14,391 nucleotides of DNA from Candidatus Aphodoplasma excrementigallinarum (GTDB lineage Bacteria > Bacillota > Clostridia > UBA1381 > UMGS1253): the NCBI GenBank assembly GCA_018713805.1, contig DVOF01000118.1, positions 1 through 14,391 of the forward strand, read 5' to 3'. The notes beneath the pieces were generated by a model. It saw only the letters and a list, made by a program, of their open reading frames with translations, made no database searches and was not told the origin of the DNA. A program made the translations under genes and the position numbers. This document shows, in pieces, positions 7,429-14,391 of this stretch. Position 1 is the first letter of the stretch, and each line of letters begins with the position of its first letter.

Positions 7429-8279
7429 TTCGACGCCCCCTTCCAGAAGGTGAACTTATCCTTGTCGATGATTTTCGTGTCGGACTTGAGCGTTTTATAG
7501 AGCGCCTTTTTGAGCGACTCGACCGTCAAATTCCGCGTCAGCCCGCCGTCGAGCGCAATCGAAATCTTGCCCGTCTCCTCGCTTACGACGATAACGACCG
7601 CGTCGGAATTTTCCGACAGGCCGATCGCCGCGCGGTGGCGCGTTCCGAGCTCCTTTGACAGGTCGTTGTTATGCGTCAGCGGCAGGAAGCACGCCGCCGC
7701 AAGGATTTTGTTCGACCCAATCACGACCGCACCGTCGTGCAGGGGCGTGTTCGGCACAAATATATTAATTAGAAGCTCCGCGCTGATTTTTGAATTGAGC
7801 TCCGTCCCGGTCTTGATGATGTCGCCCAGCTTGGTGAGCCGCTCCATACAGATGAGCGCGCCGACCTTGTTTTTGGCAAGGTTGTCGACCGCACGCGCTA
7901 CCTCCTCGACCGTGCTCTCCACAACCTCCTCCCGGTTGTTGAAGCTGAGCAGCCGCCCGGCCGTGCCGCGCCCCATCCGCTCCAGACCGCGCCGCAGCTC
8001 CGGCTGGAAGATGATCAGCAGCGCAAAAAAACCGAGCTGCATGGTGTTTTCCAAAATATACTGCATCGTATTAAAGCCCAGCCACGAACTGAGCTGCAGC
8101 ATGATGATCAGGATCAGGATGCCCTTGATGAGCTGCTCGGCCCGCGTTTCCCGGACAAGGCGGAATGCCTGATAGACGATGAACGCAACGATTGCGATAT
8201 CGACAATGTCGGCGAACCGGACCGTTGACATGAACCGCCCAAAGTTCTCCATAAAATCCGCTATCATATTTTGCGCCAT
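7425..8279 (-). CDS. cdaA: CdaA, membrane diadenylate cyclase (c-di-AMP synthase)
   Basis: This 284-residue protein (Bacillus CdaA 273) makes cyclic di-AMP from two ATP. It has three N-terminal hydrophobic helices (about 23-41, 51-68, 80-92), the FQPELRRGLERMGRG link typical of CdaA, then the DAC/DisA_N catalytic domain (about 110-265). The two diagnostic motifs are intact: DGA at 182-184 (PLHDGAVVIG) and RHR at 214-216 (GTRHRAAIG). c-di-AMP controls potassium and osmolyte balance and so turgor and wall integrity. It is the first gene of a cdaA-cdaR pair. The start is supported by AAGGGG on the minus strand about 10 nt upstream. The -10 at 8325-8330 probably drives it. Confidence 0.97.
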   Translation of the reverse strand: MAQNMIADFMENFGRFMSTVRFADIVDIAIVAFIVYQAFRLVRETRAEQLIKGILILIIMLQLSSWLGFNTMQYILENTMQLGFFALLIIFQPELRRGLERMGRGTAGRLLSFNNREEVVESTVEEVARAVDNLAKNKVGALICMERLTKLGDIIKTGTELNSKISAELLINIFVPNTPLHDGAVVIGSNKILAAACFLPLTHNNDLSKELGTRHRAAIGLSENSDAVVIVVSEETGKISIALDGGLTRNLTVESLKKALYKTLKSDTKIIDKDKFTFWKGASK

Positions 8280-8324
8280 CCGTCTCGCCCCCCTTAAAAC
8301 CGGCCGGAATCAAAACCTAAAATT

Positions 8325-8330
8325 ATTATA
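8325..8330 (-). promoter_or_regulatory. Candidate -10 element for cdaA-cdaR
   Basis: A perfect TATAAT on the minus strand lies 45 nt before the cdaA start, in an AT-rich stretch of the divergent region. The -35 position (TGGTAA at 17 bp) fits poorly, so the promoter is either weak or helped by an activator. Confidence 0.42.
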
Positions 8331-8434
8331 CAACGAAAACGGTTCCATTACCAGCCCTTTTTTATTTTTTGGACCATCTTTTTTTGCATTTTCGGCGCTA
8401 AGCTTCCAGCAATTGCATAAAACGTAAAAATTCC

Positions 8435-8463
8435 TTGCATAGATGGGGCTTTTGTAGTAAAAT
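8435..8463 (+). promoter_or_regulatory. Candidate promoter for pdxK and the following genes
   Basis: TTGCAT (8435-8440) is followed by a 17-bp spacer and TAAAAT (8458-8463), five of six -10 matches. Transcription would begin near 8470, leaving a leader of about 38 nt, too short for a riboswitch. The hexamer TTGCAT also occurs at 8384-8389 and 8413-8418 in the same region. The 229-nt divergent region also has T-rich runs (8358-8370, 8379-8385) without a stable stem. Confidence 0.5.
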
Positions 8464-8508
8464 AATTCATATATTTGTGCAAACTGGCACAGCCTATGGA
8501 GGTACAGG

Positions 8509-9378
8509 ATGAAAGCAAACATTATCCCCAGAATTGCGGCGATCCACGACCTGTCCGGCTTCGGGCGCTGTTCGCTGTCCGTCATTATCCCCACGCTTTC
8601 CGCAATGGGGATGCAGGTCTGCCCGTTCCCGACCGCGGTGCTCTCGACGCACACGGGCGGCTTTGAGGGCTACACGTTTGTCGACCTGACGGACACGATG
8701 GAGGCGTATGCGTCGCACTGGAAGTCGCTTGGGATTACGTTCGACTGCATCTATTCCGGGTTTTTGGGGTCGCAGCGGCAGATCGACATCATCCTGTCCT
8801 TTATCGACGAGTTCCAGACCGACCGTACGCTCGTGGTGGTCGACCCGGTTTTCGCCGACAACGGCGCGCTCTATACGACCTTTACGGCGGATTTTGTCCC
8901 GCATATGCGGCGGCTGGTCCGGCGCGCGCAGGTCATTACGCCCAACATCACTGAGGCTTCTTACCTGCTCGGGCGCGCGCTGAAGGACTGCTACAGCGCC
9001 GTCGAGGCAAAAGAGTGGCTGCGCGCCCTGTCGGAGATGGGGCCGGAAACGGTCGTCATCACCAGCATGCCCATGGCGGACACAAAGAGCTGCTGCGTCG
9101 CCTACAATGCGGAGGACGGGCGGTTCTGGAAAGTATCGTGCGACTATGTGCCGGCCGAGTATCCCGGCACGGGCGACATCTTCACAAGCGTGCTGACCGG
9201 CGCGCTTTTAGAGGGCGACAGCCTCCCGGTCGCGGTCGACCGCGCGGTGATTTTTGTTTCCATGGCGATCCGGACGACGTTTGGATACAGCACCAACGCG
9301 CGCGACGGCGTCGTGCTGGAAAAGGTCTTGCACACGCTCGGCAAAATGCCGGACGAGATTCGTTACGAGCTGCTCTGA
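8509..9378 (+). CDS. pdxK: Pyridoxal/pyridoxamine kinase, ribokinase superfamily
   Basis: The 289-residue product phosphorylates pyridoxal, pyridoxine or pyridoxamine with ATP for salvage of vitamin B6 in the cytoplasm. Visible family marks are the N-terminal IHDLSGFGRCSLSVIIPTLS, the DPVFADNGALY segment typical of PdxK/PdxY, the TPNITEA motif (about 144-150) and the catalytic GTGD anion-hole motif at 220-223 (PGTGDIFTS). Length agrees with the family. GGAGG lies just before the ATG. The ECF S-component gene 39 nt downstream points to a shared uptake-and-trapping role for a B6 vitamer. A hydroxymethylpyrimidine kinase (ThiD) is the main alternative in the fold, but the ADNG..Y segment favours B6. 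Confidence 0.88.
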   Translation: MKANIIPRIAAIHDLSGFGRCSLSVIIPTLSAMGMQVCPFPTAVLSTHTGGFEGYTFVDLTDTMEAYASHWKSLGITFDCIYSGFLGSQRQIDIILSFIDEFQTDRTLVVVDPVFADNGALYTTFTADFVPHMRRLVRRAQVITPNITEASYLLGRALKDCYSAVEAKEWLRALSEMGPETVVITSMPMADTKSCCVAYNAEDGRFWKVSCDYVPAEYPGTGDIFTSVLTGALLEGDSLPVAVDRAVIFVSMAIRTTFGYSTNARDGVVLEKVLHTLGKMPDEIRYELL

Positions 9379-9417
9379 GGGGGGCGGCTAACATTTGAAA
9401 AAGGGGACTTCCGTGTT

Positions 9418-9933
9418 ATGAAAATTTCTGTGAAAAAATTAGTAGCCGGCGCGCTGATGGCGGCGCTGTGCTGCATTGCAACCATGGTGATCCAGATACC
9501 GCTCCCGGTCGGCGGGTACGTCCACCCCGGCGACATGGCGGTGTTTCTGTGCGCGTTTATCCCGGGCGGATGGGTCGGCGCGTTTGCTGCGGGGCTTGGC
9601 TCCTGCCTGGCGGACATATTTACAGGCTATGCGTTTTACGCGCTGCCGACATTCATCATCAAAGCGCTGATGGCGCTTACCGTTTATTATATCGTGCGCA
9701 ACAAAAACCCGCTCAGCTTTTATACCATTCTGGCAACGGTCATCGGCGCGCTGGTCATGATGGTCGGCTACTTCATTGTCGACTATGTGATCCTCGGTTC
9801 CGTGGAGGGCGGCGTTGTCATGGCGCTGTTCGGGAGCTGGGCGCAGGGGGCCTTTGGCGTGGTTGCCTCCTATATCATCCTGATACCGCTTGCAAAGTCG
9901 GGCCTGCTCAAAAAGTACCACAATATGAAATAA
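9418..9933 (+). CDS. ECF transporter S component, probably for a B6 vitamer
   Basis: The 171-residue protein is nearly all hydrophobic with five to six predicted membrane helices. It fits ECF S components of the riboflavin/pyridoxine-like group: an AxxxA motif in the first helix (Ala12-Ala16), which in the family contacts the shared EcfT subunit, then the GYVHPGDMAVFL and GLGSCLADIFTGYAFYALPTFIIK stretches. S components bind the vitamin and need EcfA, EcfA' and EcfT, which are not in this window and are expected elsewhere (group II arrangement). The assignment to B6 (PdxU type) is inferred only from the adjacent kinase; another pyrimidine or vitamin is possible. AAGGGG lies about 12 nt before the start. 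Confidence 0.85.
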   Translation: MKISVKKLVAGALMAALCCIATMVIQIPLPVGGYVHPGDMAVFLCAFIPGGWVGAFAAGLGSCLADIFTGYAFYALPTFIIKALMALTVYYIVRNKNPLSFYTILATVIGALVMMVGYFIVDYVILGSVEGGVVMALFGSWAQGAFGVVASYIILIPLAKSGLLKKYHNMK

Positions 9934-9957
9934 GGATGGAACGATTCCGTACATAAT

Positions 9958-9964
9958 AGAAGGG
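9958..9964 (+). promoter_or_regulatory. Ribosome binding site that decides the start of the GT-C fusion
   Basis: AGAAGGG directly abuts the ATG at 9965 but lies 9 nt before the in-frame ATG at 9974. Normal spacing therefore favours 9974; the difference is three residues. Confidence 0.6.
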
Positions 9965-9973
9965 ATGTCTGAT

Positions 9974-12900
9974 ATGGCTATCGTATACCTTTGTCTGGCG
10001 CTTTTTCTCCTGCTGTTTGTACTCGTATATTATTCGTCGCTCAAACCGGCGCTGACTAAGCCGCTCACGGCAAAGAAAAATTATTCGCCGTTTGTGCTGG
10101 TTCTGCTCCTTGCGGCAGCGGTGCGCCTCGTGGTCGCGTACTCCTTTGAAGGCTACGCGGCGGACATCGCCTGCTTCAAAAGCTGGGCGGTCCTGGCCTA
10201 CGAGGGCGGGCTGCAAAACTTTTATCTCTCCGACGTCTTTGCGGACTATCCGCCCGGCTATATCTACATGCTGTGGCTGCTCGGCGCGCTCCGGTCGTGG
10301 TTCCATATCGCACAGGATTCGACGCTGTTTACGCTGATGATCAAGCTGCCGACCATTATCTGCGACCTGCTGGCAGGGTGGCTGATTTACCGCTTGGTGC
10401 ACAAGCGCGGTAATAACACGCTTGCTCTGTGCCTGTCGTTTTTGTACCTAATCAACCCGGCGGTTATCATAAACTCCTCCGCGTGGGGGCAGGTCGACAG
10501 CGTATTCACGCTTTTTGTTGTCCTGTATATTTACTATATTTCTGAGAAAAAGCTCCTGCCCGCTTGTATCTTCTTTGCAATCGGCATTCTTATCAAGCCG
10601 CAGGCGCTCATCTTTACGCCAATTCTGCTTTTGTATCTGTACCAGATGCTGTTTCTGGGCAGCGACTGGAAACAGGCGCTTAAGGAAATCGGCATTGCGG
10701 CGGCATCCAGCCTCGGGCTGCTCTTTGTGCTCATGCTGCCGTTTGCAAAAAACTTGAACTTCATGCCGGTCATCAACCAGTATATCGAAACGCTGGCCTC
10801 GTATCCGTATGCGTCGGTCAACGCGTACAACTTCTTTGCCCTTGTGGGCGGTATCTGGCGGGACAGCAATATGCCGTTTTTGTTCCTGTCCTATAACACC
10901 TGGTCGACCATCTTCATTATCGGCATTGTGATAACGTGCGTATATCTTTTCATCAAGCAAAAGGGGAAAACGAACCTGTTTGCGCTTGCGGCCTTTATCA
11001 TCATCGCCATGTTCACCATGGCGGCAAAAATGCACGAACGCTACGTGTTCCCCGCGCTGTGCCTGCTTGCCTGCGCGTTTGCGTATAAGCGGGACACCCG
11101 CTACCTCGGCGTGTTCGCCATACTGAGCGCCGGGCAGCTTTTAAATACGGCCATGACGCTGCACCAGAGCGTCCAGTTCAACACGACTTCCGCGCCGGAG
11201 GGTGCGTTCGTGCCGATCGTCTGCCTCATCAACATTGCGGCGTTCGTCTATATGGTCTATATCCTGTTCCACGAAAAAAAGGAGACGGCGTCCATGCCCG
11301 CACCGAAAAAGCAAATCAAAAAAACAAATCCCGTAAAAGAGTTCCATCTCATGACCTCCGCGCCGAAAATGCGGCTGACGCGCATCGACGCCATCATCAT
11401 GGCGGCGGTCACGCTCGTTTACGCCGCTGTCGCGCTGTTTAATCTGGGCGACATGGCTGCGCCGGAGACAAAGTGGGACAGCTTAAACCGTGGCGACGGC
11501 TTCCGGGTCGAGTTTGCAGCGGGGACGTACGTGGAAAATATGGAGTGGTTCACCGGCTCGTATGAGGAGCGCAACGTGACCGTCCGCGTCGGTGCGCATA
11601 CCGACAGCGGCACACAGGTGCAAACCTACGAAAAGAGCCTTGGCTCGGTCTTCTGCTGGCACAGCGAGGCGATTGCCGCTGCGGTAGACTATATCGAGCT
11701 GGAAACGCTCGACTACGATACGGCGATCCAGGAGATTGCCTTTACTGACGCCGACGGCGGCCTGGTTACGCCGGTTTCCGTTACGCCCATCGGCACAGAC
11801 TGCGGCGTGGCGAACTTAATGGACGAGCAGGCGCTCGTCCCGGCGGAGTTCTCCTACAAAAACTCCACCTACTTTGACGAGATTTACCACGCAAGGACTG
11901 CGTACGAATATATAAACGGCCTCACCCCGTATGAAAACACGCACCCGCCGCTCGGGAAGGTGCTGATCTCGCTCGGGATATTGGTCTTTGGGATGAACCC
12001 GTTCGGGTGGCGCATTGTCGGTACGCTGTTTGGCGTCGCCATGCTGCCGTGCATTTATTTGTTTGCGAAAAAGATGTTTAAGAGCACGCCCGTGGCAAGC
12101 ATTGCCATCGTGCTGTTTGCGGCGGACTTCATGCACTTTGCGCAGACGCGCATTGCCACGATCGACGTGTATATCACCTTCTTCATCATCCTGATGTACT
12201 ATTTTATGTACGACTATACGCAGAAGAGCTTTTACGACACGCCGTTTGCCAGGACGCTCGTGCCGCTCGGCCTGAGCGGGCTGTGCATGGGGCTTGGTAT
12301 CGCGTCGAAATGGACGGGCATCTACGCCGGGATCGGACTTGCGGTGCTGTTCTTCATTTCGTTCGGGCGGCGGATCTACGAATATAGAAAGGTAATGCGC
12401 GACCCGCGTGCGACAAAGGAGCAGCGCGACGCGGTTGCACCGTGTAAAAAGTACTGCACATACACCATCCTGTGGTGCCTCGTGTTCTTCGTCGCGGTGC
12501 CGGCAGTCATCTACGCGCTGTCGTACATCCCGTACCTGCGCGCGCCCGGCATGGAGGGCTTCAAGAGTATCATAGACAACCAGACATCCATGTTCTCGTA
12601 CCACTCGCAGCTCACGGACAGCCATCCGTTCTCGTCGCCGTGGTATGAGTGGCCGATCATCGCGCGGCCGATCTGGTACTATTCGGGCGAGTTGGAGGGT
12701 GCGACGCGCATGAGCATCGCCTCGTTCGGCAACCCGTTTATCTGGTGGCTCGGTATCGGTGCGTTTGTGTACTGTATGTATAAACTGTTCAAAGATAAGA
12801 GCTACAGCGCGCTGTTTTTGATCATCGGCTATTTGTCGCAGTATCTGCCCTGGGTCGGCGTGACGCGCGTCGTATTCATTTACCATTACTTCACCTGCGT

Positions 12901-13138
12901 GCCGTTCATCATTTTGATGCTGTGCTACGTGGCGCGCGACGCGCTCGCACGCAGCCACACTGCGGCGTATACGTGGCGCGGTTTGACGGTAAAGTATAAC
13001 ACGACCGCCGTTTTGCTTTGCGCCTACTGTCTGATCTGTGTGCTGGCATTCTGCTCGTTTTATCCGGTTCTTTCCGGTATGGAGGTCAGCACCACATACA
13101 TTGACAGTCTGAAATGGTTTGAAAGCTGGGTATTTTAA
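9974..13138 (+). CDS. Double GT-C glycosyltransferase: Gpi18/GT87-like half fused to PMT (GT39)-like half
   Basis: This 1054-residue membrane protein (1057 if the ATG at 9965 is used) holds two polyprenyl-phosphate-sugar-dependent transferase modules. Residues about 1-435 are multi-spanning, with an early acidic site (GYAADIACFKSW), DYPPGYIY, SSAWGQVDSVF (Trp171) and KMHERYVFP (353-357), hallmarks of Gpi18/GT87-like mannosyltransferases. A basic linker (PAPKKQIKKTNPVK) leads to a new first helix (about 466-488), then about 140 mostly beta-like residues, then the PMT signature FDEIYHARTAYEY (Asp635-Glu636) and NTHPPLGK (His657), followed by about nine helices. In the PMT family the DE pair is catalytic and lies in extracytoplasmic loop 1. 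Acceptor and sugar are unknown; mannose is only the family precedent. It is 40 nt after the ECF gene and 30 nt before the GT2 gene, so probably one operon with GT2 and gtrA. Confidence 0.9.
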   Translation: MAIVYLCLALFLLLFVLVYYSSLKPALTKPLTAKKNYSPFVLVLLLAAAVRLVVAYSFEGYAADIACFKSWAVLAYEGGLQNFYLSDVFADYPPGYIYMLWLLGALRSWFHIAQDSTLFTLMIKLPTIICDLLAGWLIYRLVHKRGNNTLALCLSFLYLINPAVIINSSAWGQVDSVFTLFVVLYIYYISEKKLLPACIFFAIGILIKPQALIFTPILLLYLYQMLFLGSDWKQALKEIGIAAASSLGLLFVLMLPFAKNLNFMPVINQYIETLASYPYASVNAYNFFALVGGIWRDSNMPFLFLSYNTWSTIFIIGIVITCVYLFIKQKGKTNLFALAAFIIIAMFTMAAKMHERYVFPALCLLACAFAYKRDTRYLGVFAILSAGQLLNTAMTLHQSVQFNTTSAPEGAFVPIVCLINIAAFVYMVYILFHEKKETASMPAPKKQIKKTNPVKEFHLMTSAPKMRLTRIDAIIMAAVTLVYAAVALFNLGDMAAPETKWDSLNRGDGFRVEFAAGTYVENMEWFTGSYEERNVTVRVGAHTDSGTQVQTYEKSLGSVFCWHSEAIAAAVDYIELETLDYDTAIQEIAFTDADGGLVTPVSVTPIGTDCGVANLMDEQALVPAEFSYKNSTYFDEIYHARTAYEYINGLTPYENTHPPLGKVLISLGILVFGMNPFGWRIVGTLFGVAMLPCIYLFAKKMFKSTPVASIAIVLFAADFMHFAQTRIATIDVYITFFIILMYYFMYDYTQKSFYDTPFARTLVPLGLSGLCMGLGIASKWTGIYAGIGLAVLFFISFGRRIYEYRKVMRDPRATKEQRDAVAPCKKYCTYTILWCLVFFVAVPAVIYALSYIPYLRAPGMEGFKSIIDNQTSMFSYHSQLTDSHPFSSPWYEWPIIARPIWYYSGELEGATRMSIASFGNPFIWWLGIGAFVYCMYKLFKDKSYSALFLIIGYLSQYLPWVGVTRVVFIYHYFTCVPFIILMLCYVARDALARSHTAAYTWRGLTVKYNTTAVLLCAYCLICVLAFCSFYPVLSGMEVSTTYIDSLKWFESWVF

Positions 13139-13168
13139 ACGTATAACCTGAAAGGAAGGGGACAACAA

Positions 13169-14122
13169 ATGATCCGTTACAGCATCATTGTACCGCTCTA
13201 CAACGAAGAGCTTGTCATCGAGGAAACGTACAAACGGCTCACTGAGGTCATGCAGAGCACCAAAGAACCCTATGAGCTCGTCTTTGTCAACGACGGCAGC
13301 CGCGACAAGACGGAGCAGCTCGCAAAAGAAATCCTTGCACGCGACAAGCATGTCTGCCTGATCAACTTCTCGCGCAATTTCGGCCATCAGACGGCGATCA
13401 CCGCAGGGATGGACAACGCGCGCGGGCAGGCCGTCGTCGTGATTGACGCCGACTTACAGGACCCGCCGGAGGTCATCTTGCAGATGATTGAAAAGTGGAA
13501 GCAGGGCTATGACGTAGTCTATGGGAAGCGCCTGGCCCGCAAGGGCGAAACGGCGTTCAAAAAGGTGACGGCAAAGGTGTTCTACCGCTTTTTGTCCTCC
13601 ATGACGAACATCGACATCCCAACCGACACGGGCGACTTCCGCCTGATCGACCGCAAGGTATGCGACGCGATGAAAACCATCGAGGAAAAAAACCGCTACA
13701 TCCGCGGGCTTGTGAGCTGGGTCGGCTTTAAACAGACAAGTGTCGAGTACGTGCGCGAGGAACGCTTTGCCGGCGAAACAAAATACCCGCTCAAAAAGAT
13801 GCTCAAGTTCGCGTCCGACGCAATCACCTCTTTTTCGGACAAGCCGCTGCGTATTGCGGCGTATCTGGGCAATGCGATTTCGCTCGTCAGCTTTTTGTAT
13901 CTGCTCTACGTCGTCATCCGCAAGCTGACCGTGGGCGACTTCGGCGAGGGATGGGCCTCTATCGTCGCAATCAGCCTGTTTTTCAACGGCGTGGTGCTGA
14001 TCGTTTTGGGCATTATCGGCGAATACATCGGGCGAATCTACGACGAATGCAAGAACCGCCCGCTCTACATTATTGATGAAAAGATAGGATTTGAGGAACG
14101 CAATGACGTGGAAAAACAGTAA
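13169..14122 (+). CDS. Polyprenyl-phosphate glycosyltransferase, GT2 (GtrB/DPM1-like)
   Basis: This 317-residue protein transfers a sugar from a nucleotide sugar to undecaprenyl phosphate on the cytoplasmic face. The GT-A domain shows IIVPLYNEE (6-14), NDGS (41-44) for nucleotide binding and DADLQDPPE (93-101) with the metal-binding Asp pair. TDTGDFRLIDR (152-162) and KNRYIRGLVSWVGF (174-187) are typical of GtrB/YkcC/ArnC-type enzymes, as are the two C-terminal membrane helices (about 231-250 and 264-286). AAGGAAGGGG lies before the ATG. Its 3' end overlaps the gtrA-like start by 20 nt. Together with the upstream GT-C fusion it suggests that it makes the lipid-linked donor for that enzyme. 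The sugar (glucose, mannose or GlcNAc) cannot be read from sequence. Confidence 0.93.
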   Translation: MIRYSIIVPLYNEELVIEETYKRLTEVMQSTKEPYELVFVNDGSRDKTEQLAKEILARDKHVCLINFSRNFGHQTAITAGMDNARGQAVVVIDADLQDPPEVILQMIEKWKQGYDVVYGKRLARKGETAFKKVTAKVFYRFLSSMTNIDIPTDTGDFRLIDRKVCDAMKTIEEKNRYIRGLVSWVGFKQTSVEYVREERFAGETKYPLKKMLKFASDAITSFSDKPLRIAAYLGNAISLVSFLYLLYVVIRKLTVGDFGEGWASIVAISLFFNGVVLIVLGIIGEYIGRIYDECKNRPLYIIDEKIGFEERNDVEKQ

Positions 14123-14391
14123 AAACCTGAAGGATATGGTCGTCCAGCTCATAAAATTCTGTGGCGTGGGCGTCATCAATACGGCGGTCGATTTCGGCCT
14201 TTTTCAGCTACTCATCATGATTGGGCCGGAGGAGAGCGCATTCCCACAGTATAAATACATAGCGCAGACGATCTCGTATGTGCTGGCTGTGCTGTGCAGT
14301 TATCTCCTAAACCGGCACTTTACCTTTAAGGCCGGCGGACAGAAGGCAGTCGCCTCCGCCATTAAGATGTATATCCAGAGCGGTATCGTCT
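14103..14391 (+). CDS. GtrA-like flippase family protein, 3' end cut by the window
   Basis: A frame opens at ATG 14103, inside the last 20 nt of the GT2 gene, and stays open to the window end (96 codons). GAGGA (14093-14097) lies 5 nt upstream. The product begins MTWKNSKNLKDM and then shows VQLIKFCGVGVINTAVDFGL, a helix, YKYIAQTISYVLAVLCSYLL and NRHFTFK. This is the GtrA pattern: KF..VG..NT..D in helix 1, then S..LNR.FTF. Family proteins are about 120-150 residues with four helices, so two helices are probably missing. GtrA proteins are thought to flip undecaprenyl-phosphate sugars made by the GtrB-type partner, here the overlapping upstream gene. A later ATG (14136) has poorer ribosome-binding spacing. 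Confidence 0.85.
   Translation, partial: MTWKNSKNLKDMVVQLIKFCGVGVINTAVDFGLFQLLIMIGPEESAFPQYKYIAQTISYVLAVLCSYLLNRHFTFKAGGQKAVASAIKMYIQSGIV

Noticed and set aside
8351..8390. T-rich runs in the divergent region, considered as a terminator
   Set aside because: No stable GC stem precedes the T-runs on either strand, and no gene ends there.
8464..8508. Possible riboswitch ahead of pdxK
   Set aside because: The leader after the predicted start site is only about 38 nt and shows no conserved aptamer or paired stems.
8310..8904. Minus-strand frames over the pdxK promoter and 5' end
   Set aside because: They overlap a divergent promoter region and the conserved start of pdxK, and have no family motif.
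9938..9948. Small hairpin GGAA-CGA-TTCC after the ECF gene
   Set aside because: Only a 4-bp stem and no T-run, so not a credible terminator.
9439..9954. Minus-strand frame opposite the ECF S-component gene
   Set aside because: His/Asp/Arg-rich mirror translation; the plus-strand product has clear membrane helices and the AxxxA motif.
11816..13387. Minus-strand open frame of 523 codons opposite the PMT half and the GT2 start
   Set aside because: It spans two well-supported plus-strand genes, is unusually rich in Arg/His/Asp and shows no domain; a codon-bias artefact.
13454..14179. Minus-strand frame of 241 codons opposite GT2 and gtrA
   Set aside because: Shadow frame crossing a gene junction, with no motif.

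Overview
The window looks like a chromosomal segment of a fairly GC-rich member of the Firmicutes, most likely class Clostridia. This is inferred from strong AGGAGG-type ribosome binding sites, sigma-A-type promoters, a SpoIIIE/FtsK translocase, the CdaA-CdaR c-di-AMP pair, a YycH (WalH)-like membrane protein and an orphan ECF-transporter S component. An intracellular unsaturated glucuronyl hydrolase fits a host-glycan-using gut anaerobe. I saw no transposase, phage gene, CRISPR array, rRNA or tRNA, and no gene-free stretch over 300 bases.

Left part (1-8279), all on the minus strand. In transcription order: cdaA (c-di-AMP synthase) and cdaR (its YbbR-domain regulator, overlapping by 4 nt); a small secreted protein of unknown function; a YycH-like anchored protein followed 12 nt later by ftsK/spoIIIE; a strong terminator; and a GH88 unsaturated glucuronyl hydrolase with its own consensus-like promoter. 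Apart from the hydrolase, the theme is cell envelope and chromosome: c-di-AMP, WalRK-type wall control and DNA translocation. The promoter region of the small secreted protein carries an exact match to the published WalR (YycF) recognition pattern TGTWAH-N5-TGTWAH, so this gene may belong to the WalRK wall-homeostasis regulon, and a WalH-like gene lies next to it.

Centre (8280-8508), a 229-nt divergent intergenic region with candidate promoters for cdaA (leftward) and pdxK (rightward).

Right part (8509-14391), all on the plus strand and closely spaced: pyridoxal/pyridoxamine kinase; an ECF S component, probably for a B6 vitamer; a very large (about 1054 aa) membrane protein that joins two GT-C glycosyltransferases, an N-terminal Gpi18/GT87-like half and a C-terminal PMT (GT39)-like half; a GtrB/DPM1-type family 2 glycosyltransferase; and the start of a GtrA-like flippase gene cut by the window end. 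The last three make a coherent surface-glycosylation module: GT2 charges a polyprenyl phosphate with a sugar, GtrA is expected to flip it, and the GT-C fusion would use it outside the membrane.

The main points for a second look are the double GT-C fusion with its extra extracytoplasmic domain, the WalR box over the secreted-protein promoter, the yycH-like gene coupled to ftsK rather than to walRK, and a perfect 16-bp-arm inverted repeat between the secreted gene and yycH. No wholly new system could be demonstrated from sequence alone.
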